DNA from: Mycolicibacterium brumae
Lineage (GTDB): Bacteria > Actinomycetota > Actinomycetes > Mycobacteriales > Mycobacteriaceae
Length of the DNA: 64,000 nucleotides
Assembly (NCBI RefSeq): GCF_025215495.1
Contig: NZ_CP104302.1
Span: forward strand, 3,286,001 to 3,350,000
Reading direction: 5' to 3'
Position numbers and translations under genes: made by a program. Shown here piece after piece: positions 59,660 through 64,000 of the stretch (its first letter is position 1; the number at the start of each line of letters is the position of its first letter). A model generated the notes under the pieces. That model did not search any database. It was not told the DNA's origin and saw only the letters and a program-made list of their open reading frames with translations.

Positions 59660-60556
59660 ATGACGATCTGTGACATCGCCGCGGAGCATTGCCGGGCCCC
59701 GCACGCCAGCCACACCCAGCATCCGCACTACCCGGCCCCCGCCCGCCAGGCCGCACGGGTCGCGCGCACCCGGCACTACGTGATGGCCCCGCCGACGTAC
59801 TTCACCGTCGAGTACGCGATCAACCCGTGGATGGACACCGTCAGCGGCGTCGACGCCGAACTGGCGCTGCGGCAGTGGGATTCACTGCGTCAGGCCTACC
59901 TCGACCTCGGCCACCGCGTCGACCTGATGAGCCCGGTTCCGGGTCTGCCGGACATGGTGTTCGCGGCCAACGGCGGCACCATCGTCAACGGTTCGGCGGT
60001 GCTGGCCCAGTTCAGGTTCCCGCAGCGGGCGGACGAGGCACTGGCCCACGCGGACTGGATGACCGCCGCCGGCCACTCCCCGATCCCGACCTCCGGATTC
60101 AACGAGGGCCAGGGCGACATGCTCACCGTCGGGTCGATGATCCTGGCGGGCACCGGTTTTCGCACCGACCACACCGCCCATGGCGAGATCGCGGCGATCA
60201 CCGGAATGCCGGTGATCAGCCTGCACCTGGTCGACGAGCGGTTCTACCACCTCGACGTCTGCCTGGCCGTCCTCGACGACCACACCATCGCCTACTACCC
60301 GCCGGCCTTCGCCCCGGAGTCCCAGGAAGTGCTGCGCACGCTGTTCGCGGACGCCATCGAGGTGTCCGAGGCCGACGCGCTGGCGTTCGGGCTGAACTCG
60401 GTGTCCGACGGCAGGAACGTCCTGGTGCCGGCCGCCGCCACCGGATTCGCCCGGCAACTGCGCGACGCCGGATTCGAACCCATCGCCATCGATCTGTCCG
60501 AACTGCTCAAGGGCGGCGGATCTGTCAAATGCTGCACATTCGAGGTGTACTCATGA
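59660..60556 (+). CDS. Dimethylargininase-like amidinohydrolase (DDAH)
   Basis: This 298-residue protein belongs to the guanidino-modifying superfamily. It has FNEGQGDML with acidic residues for the guanidinium group, the catalytic histidine in LHLVDERFYHLDVC, and a catalytic cysteine near the C-terminus (KCCTFEVYS). It hydrolyses methylarginines or a related guanidino substrate to citrulline-like products. The start matches a leaderless promoter. It is translationally coupled to rocD by an ATGA overlap, so its product may feed ornithine metabolism. Confidence 0.85.
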   Translation: MTICDIAAEHCRAPHASHTQHPHYPAPARQAARVARTRHYVMAPPTYFTVEYAINPWMDTVSGVDAELALRQWDSLRQAYLDLGHRVDLMSPVPGLPDMVFAANGGTIVNGSAVLAQFRFPQRADEALAHADWMTAAGHSPIPTSGFNEGQGDMLTVGSMILAGTGFRTDHTAHGEIAAITGMPVISLHLVDERFYHLDVCLAVLDDHTIAYYPPAFAPESQEVLRTLFADAIEVSEADALAFGLNSVSDGRNVLVPAAATGFARQLRDAGFEPIAIDLSELLKGGGSVKCCTFEVYS

Positions 60557-61794
60557 CCATCCTGGACAACGTGACTTCCGAGAGCGCGACCCCCAACACC
60601 GACGCCGCCATCGAGCTAGAGAGCGGGCATGTGGCGCGCAACTACGCGCCGCTGCCGGTGGTGGCCCACTCCGCCGAGGGCGCGTGGATCACCGACGTTG
60701 ACGGCCGCCGCTACCTGGACTGCCTGGCCGCCTACTCCGCGGTCAACTTCGGCCACCGCAACCCGGAGATCACCGCGGCCGCGCACGCCCAGCTCGACAC
60801 CATGACGCTGGCCAGCCGCGCCTTCCACTCCGACCGGCTGGGGCCGTTCGCCGCGGCGCTGGCCAAGCTGGCCGACAAGGACATGGTGCTGCCGATGAAC
60901 AGCGGCGCCGAGGCCGTGGAGAGCGGCATCAAGGTGGCCCGCAAGTGGGGCGCCGAGGTCAAGGGCGTCCCGGACGGTCAAGCCAATATCGTGGTGGCGG
61001 AGAACAACTTCCACGGCCGGACCATCAGCATCGTCAGCTTCTCCTCGGACCCGGTGGCCCGCGGCGGCTTCGGTCCGTACACCCCCGGGTTCCGCAAGGT
61101 TCCGTTCGGTGACGCCGACGCGGTGGCCGCCGCCATCGATGAGAACACCGTCGCCGTGCTGCTGGAGCCGATCCAGGGCGAGGCCGGGATCATCGTCCCG
61201 CCGGACGACTTCCTGCCCCGGGTGCGTGAGATCTGCACGGCCAACAACGTGCTGATGATCGCCGACGAGATCCAGTCCGGGCTGGCCCGCACCGGCTACA
61301 CCTTCGCCTGCCAGCGCTGGGGCGTGGTGCCCGACGTGTACCTGCTCGGCAAGGCGCTCGGCGGCGCGGTGGTGCCGCTGTCGGCCGTGGTGGCCAACGC
61401 CGATGTGCTCGGCGTGCTCAACCCCGGCGAGCACGGTTCCACCTTCGGTGGCAACCCGCTGGCCACTGCGGTCGGCACGACCGTGGTGAAGATGCTGGCC
61501 ACCGGCGAGTTCCAGGCCCGCTCCCGCGAGCTCGGCGAGCGGCTGCACGCCGGGCTGCGCGCGCTGATCGGCCAGGGGGTGCTAGCGGTGCGCGGCTTCG
61601 GGCTGTGGGCCGGTGTGGACGTCGACCCCGACCTGGGCACCGGCAAGGAGCTCAGCATGGCGCTGGCCCGGCGCGGCATCCTGGTCAAGGACACCCACGG
61701 TTCCACGCTGCGGTTCGCCCCGCCGATCGTCATCACCGCCGAGGAGATCGACTGGGCGGTGGGTCAATTGGCCGAGGCGCTGGCGGCGGTTTAG
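60553..61794 (+). CDS. rocD: Ornithine aminotransferase
   Basis: This 413-residue PLP enzyme has the catalytic lysine in LLGKALGGAVVP, DEIQSGLARTGY and GSTFGGNPLA. It converts ornithine and 2-oxoglutarate to glutamate semialdehyde and glutamate. In M. tuberculosis the gene is split into rocD1 and rocD2; here it is one intact frame. Confidence 0.95.
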   Translation: MTILDNVTSESATPNTDAAIELESGHVARNYAPLPVVAHSAEGAWITDVDGRRYLDCLAAYSAVNFGHRNPEITAAAHAQLDTMTLASRAFHSDRLGPFAAALAKLADKDMVLPMNSGAEAVESGIKVARKWGAEVKGVPDGQANIVVAENNFHGRTISIVSFSSDPVARGGFGPYTPGFRKVPFGDADAVAAAIDENTVAVLLEPIQGEAGIIVPPDDFLPRVREICTANNVLMIADEIQSGLARTGYTFACQRWGVVPDVYLLGKALGGAVVPLSAVVANADVLGVLNPGEHGSTFGGNPLATAVGTTVVKMLATGEFQARSRELGERLHAGLRALIGQGVLAVRGFGLWAGVDVDPDLGTGKELSMALARRGILVKDTHGSTLRFAPPIVITAEEIDWAVGQLAEALAAV

Positions 61795-61868
61795 CGAGGC
61801 TTGGCGGAGCTTGCGGAGCCAAGTCGAAGCTGGAACCGCCTATCAAGCACCGAGCTCCGGTCCACGTC

Positions 61869-63116
61869 CTAGTAGTCGACCCCGTCGCGGATGATCGGGC
61901 ACGTCATGCAGTGCCCGCCGCCGCGGCCGCGCCCGAGTTCAGCGCCGACGATGGTGATCACCTCGATGCCCGCCTTGCGCAACAGCGCATTGGTGTGCGT
62001 GTTGCGGTCATAGGCGAACACCACGCCGGGTTCGACGGCGACGAGGTTGTTGCCGCTGTCCCACTGTTGGCGCTCCGAGTCATATTTGGTGCCACCGGTT
62101 TTCACCACCCGCAAGGCGGGCAAGCCGAGCGCGGCAGCCACCACGTCCACGAACGGCTTGGTCTCCTCAATCACCTCGACACCTGAGTTCTTGTCACTGG
62201 GAACCAGGGTGAACGGCGCGATCCCGTCGACGATTTCGGGGTAGATGGTGACCACGTCCCGGTCGGCGAAGGTGAACACCGTGTCCAAGTGCATCGCCGC
62301 GCGCAGCTTGGGCATGCCCGCGACGATGACCTTGTCGGCCGCGCCCCGGGCGAACAATTCTGCCGCGACCTGGGTGATGGCTTGGCGGGACGATCGTTCG
62401 CTCATCCCGATCACAACGACGCCGTTGCCCGGTATCAGCACGTCGCCACCCTCCAATGTGGCCATGCCCCAAGACTTTTCCGGGTCACCCCACCACACTT
62501 CGGAGCCCACGTAGTCGGGGTGGAACTCATAGATGGCCTTCATCAGCAGCGTCTCGTCGTGGCGCGCGGGCCAGAACAGCGGGTTGAGCGTCAGGCCCCC
62601 GTAGATCCAGCAGGTGGTGTCACGGGTGTACAGCGTGTTGGGCAGCGGCGGCATCAGGTACTCGGTGACGCCGGTGTCCTCGCGGGCCAACGCCCGGTAA
62701 CCCGATTGGATGTCGGCGGGCAGATCGCGGGTGGACATGCCGCCGATCAACAGTTCGGCGAGCCGGCGGGGCTGCAGGGAGTCCAGGAAGCCGCGGGTGT
62801 CCTCGACCAGTCCCAGGCCCACTTCGTTGGCCACGATCTTGCGATCCAGCAGCCAGGACTTGGCCTCCGGGATCGCCACCGTCTCGGTGAGCAGATTGTG
62901 CAGCTCGACGACCTCGACGTCGCGGTCCCGCAGCTTGTTCATGAAGTCGAAGTGGTCGCGGCGCGCGTTCTGCACCCACAGCACATCGTCGAACAGCAGG
63001 TCGTCGCAGTTGGTCGGGGTGAGCCGTTCATGGGCCAAGCCCGGGGAGCACACCAGCACCTTGCGCAGTTTGCCCACTTCGGAGTGCACTCCGTAGGCGT
63101 CAGACGGTCTGCTCAT
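61869..63116 (-). CDS. arcA: Arginine deiminase
   Basis: This 415-residue protein hydrolyses arginine to citrulline and ammonia. The catalytic cysteine is Cys403 in GGGHCMTCP, with FNPL-like [15 protein letters not shown] and [13 protein letters not shown]. It converges with rocD; the gap of 74 bp holds CTTGGC...GCCAAG, a weak hairpin. Together these enzymes would degrade arginine and ornithine; no arcB or arcC is in the window. Confidence 0.96.
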   Translation of the reverse strand: MSRPSDAYGVHSEVGKLRKVLVCSPGLAHERLTPTNCDDLLFDDVLWVQNARRDHFDFMNKLRDRDVEVVELHNLLTETVAIPEAKSWLLDRKIVANEVGLGLVEDTRGFLDSLQPRRLAELLIGGMSTRDLPADIQSGYRALAREDTGVTEYLMPPLPNTLYTRDTTCWIYGGLTLNPLFWPARHDETLLMKAIYEFHPDYVGSEVWWGDPEKSWGMATLEGGDVLIPGNGVVVIGMSERSSRQAITQVAAELFARGAADKVIVAGMPKLRAAMHLDTVFTFADRDVVTIYPEIVDGIAPFTLVPSDKNSGVEVIEETKPFVDVVAAALGLPALRVVKTGGTKYDSERQQWDSGNNLVAVEPGVVFAYDRNTHTNALLRKAGIEVITIVGAELGRGRGGGHCMTCPIIRDGVDY

Positions 63117-63145
63117 GTCCCATTCCCTTCCGATGGCCGACGAAC

Positions 63146-63961
63146 CTACAGGTCGGCGATGATCTGCTGACGTTTCGCGACGTACTCGGCTTCGGAGATC
63201 AGGCCGTTGGCGCGCAACTGCTCCAACTCCTGAATCCGCTGCGCGAACGGCAATTTCGGTTCGGCGGGCTCCGGCGCCGGGTTGGTGGGCACGGACTCCC
63301 GGGAACGTCCGGCCGCGCGCACCACGTCGGAGACCTGCTGACGCACACTCGGGTTGTCCCGGACGTTGATGACGCCGTTGAAGGGAATGCCGTTGGCCTG
63401 CAGGATCCGCAGGATGTCGATCAGCGGTTTGGACTGTCCGGTGAGGTCGTAGGTCCGCCCGTCTTCGGCGAGCGTGAAGGTCGCCGGAACGGCGCCGGCG
63501 ACCAGGGCGCTGCGGTCCCAGTCGATCCGGAAGCTGCGGTCATCCGGGTCGACCATCACCACCAGCTCCCGGCCGCTGAGCAGCGGCAGCCGGGTGATGG
63601 ACGCGATCACCCGGTCCTCGACGTCCATGGGCGCCAATCCGGGGGCTTCGATGTGCAGCCGGAGTTTGACCAGCGGCCGGTCGTTGATCTGGGTGTTGGT
63701 CTCCTGGATCGAGGTGATCCGCGCCAGCCCCACGATCCCGTTGGCGTCCAGGCGCTCGCTCACCCCGGCCGACCGGGTGAACATGCTGGTGAGCCACAGC
63801 GCGACCAGCACATCGCCGGCGGTGACCAGCAAACCGGTCCAGAACATCCACTTCAGCAGCGGGTCGGAGCCCAGCGCGAAGTAGACCGTCAGGAAGATCG
63901 GGCCGACGAGCCCGCCGCAGAGCAGCACGGCGGCCTGTGCCTTGAGGTACCGCAGGAACAT
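63146..63961 (-). CDS. Membrane protein with SHOCT domain
   Basis: This 271-residue protein has two N-terminal membrane helices (about residues 8-30 and 36-58), a beta-rich middle, and a C-terminal SHOCT motif ([20 protein letters not shown] to [10 protein letters not shown]). SHOCT is a short oligomerisation-type domain. Function unknown. It lies 29 nt upstream of arcA on the same strand and may be co-transcribed. Confidence 0.78.
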   Translation of the reverse strand: MFLRYLKAQAAVLLCGGLVGPIFLTVYFALGSDPLLKWMFWTGLLVTAGDVLVALWLTSMFTRSAGVSERLDANGIVGLARITSIQETNTQINDRPLVKLRLHIEAPGLAPMDVEDRVIASITRLPLLSGRELVVMVDPDDRSFRIDWDRSALVAGAVPATFTLAEDGRTYDLTGQSKPLIDILRILQANGIPFNGVINVRDNPSVRQQVSDVVRAAGRSRESVPTNPAPEPAEPKLPFAQRIQELEQLRANGLISEAEYVAKRQQIIADL

Positions 63962-64000
63962 CGCCCCTCGCTTCGCCGTGGTGATCCGACCGCGTCAGGG

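Overview
The window is a GC-rich stretch of a mycobacterial chromosome (Mycobacteriaceae, most like the fast-growing or environmental lineages). The evidence is gene content and order: S10, spc and alpha ribosomal operons; secY-adk-map; rmlB-rmlC; paired cutinases beside truA; the atsA/FGE pair between rpsQ and rplN; tandem TIGR00027-type methyltransferases; and MftF. No rRNA, tRNA, CRISPR array, intact insertion sequence or prophage was seen.

Layout. 1-2976: a CGNR-type regulator divergent from an EamA exporter, then two secreted cutinases. 2924-7559 (minus): truA and the alpha operon rplQ-rpoA-rpsD-rpsK-rpsM-rpmJ-infA. 7822-12396: NfeD-like and flotillin-like membrane proteins, a frameshifted RibD/DHFR-like gene, a TfoX-like protein, and rmlB-rmlC for dTDP-rhamnose. 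12490-16595: valine-catabolism operon mmsA-acyl-CoA dehydrogenase-mmsB and a MarR regulator. 16599-19273 (minus): map-adk-secY. 19544-26512: two methyltransferases, a broken MHS transporter, sppA, a DUF732 protein and two PH-domain membrane proteins. 26644-30901 (minus): spc operon.

30902-45706 is the accessory insert between the spc and S10 operons. It holds a repeat-rich non-coding block, two small secreted paralogs, AIM24, TRIC and OsmC proteins, and a zinc-starvation island. That island has zinc-free S18, S14, L33 and L28 divergent from a Mrf/CobW-like protein and zinc-free L31, with two Zur-like boxes between. It is followed by LysR, a formylglycine-generating enzyme with its sulfatase, a truncated MalT-type regulator and a Tat-exported alkylsulfatase. 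45916-51255 (minus): S10 operon. 51712-64000: lipoprotein, thioesterase-like protein, PNPOx, carboxylesterase lipoprotein, an MftF glycosyltransferase without its mycofactocin operon, ferredoxin reductase, an arginine/ornithine module (Lrp regulator, DDAH, RocD, ArcA) and a SHOCT-domain membrane protein.

How it fits together. The three ribosomal operons all read leftward, each with a recognisable promoter (TTGGAG/CATACT, TTGGTG/TAGACT and TTGGCG/TATCGT, all with 17-bp spacers). S10 and spc have their own hairpin terminators. The Zur island could exchange zinc ribosomal proteins for zinc-free ones and recruit hibernation factor. The sulfatase cluster probably scavenges organic sulfate. Decay is visible in several places: a deleted MHS transporter, a frameshifted RibD-like gene, a regulator that lost its HTH domain, and an orphan MftF.
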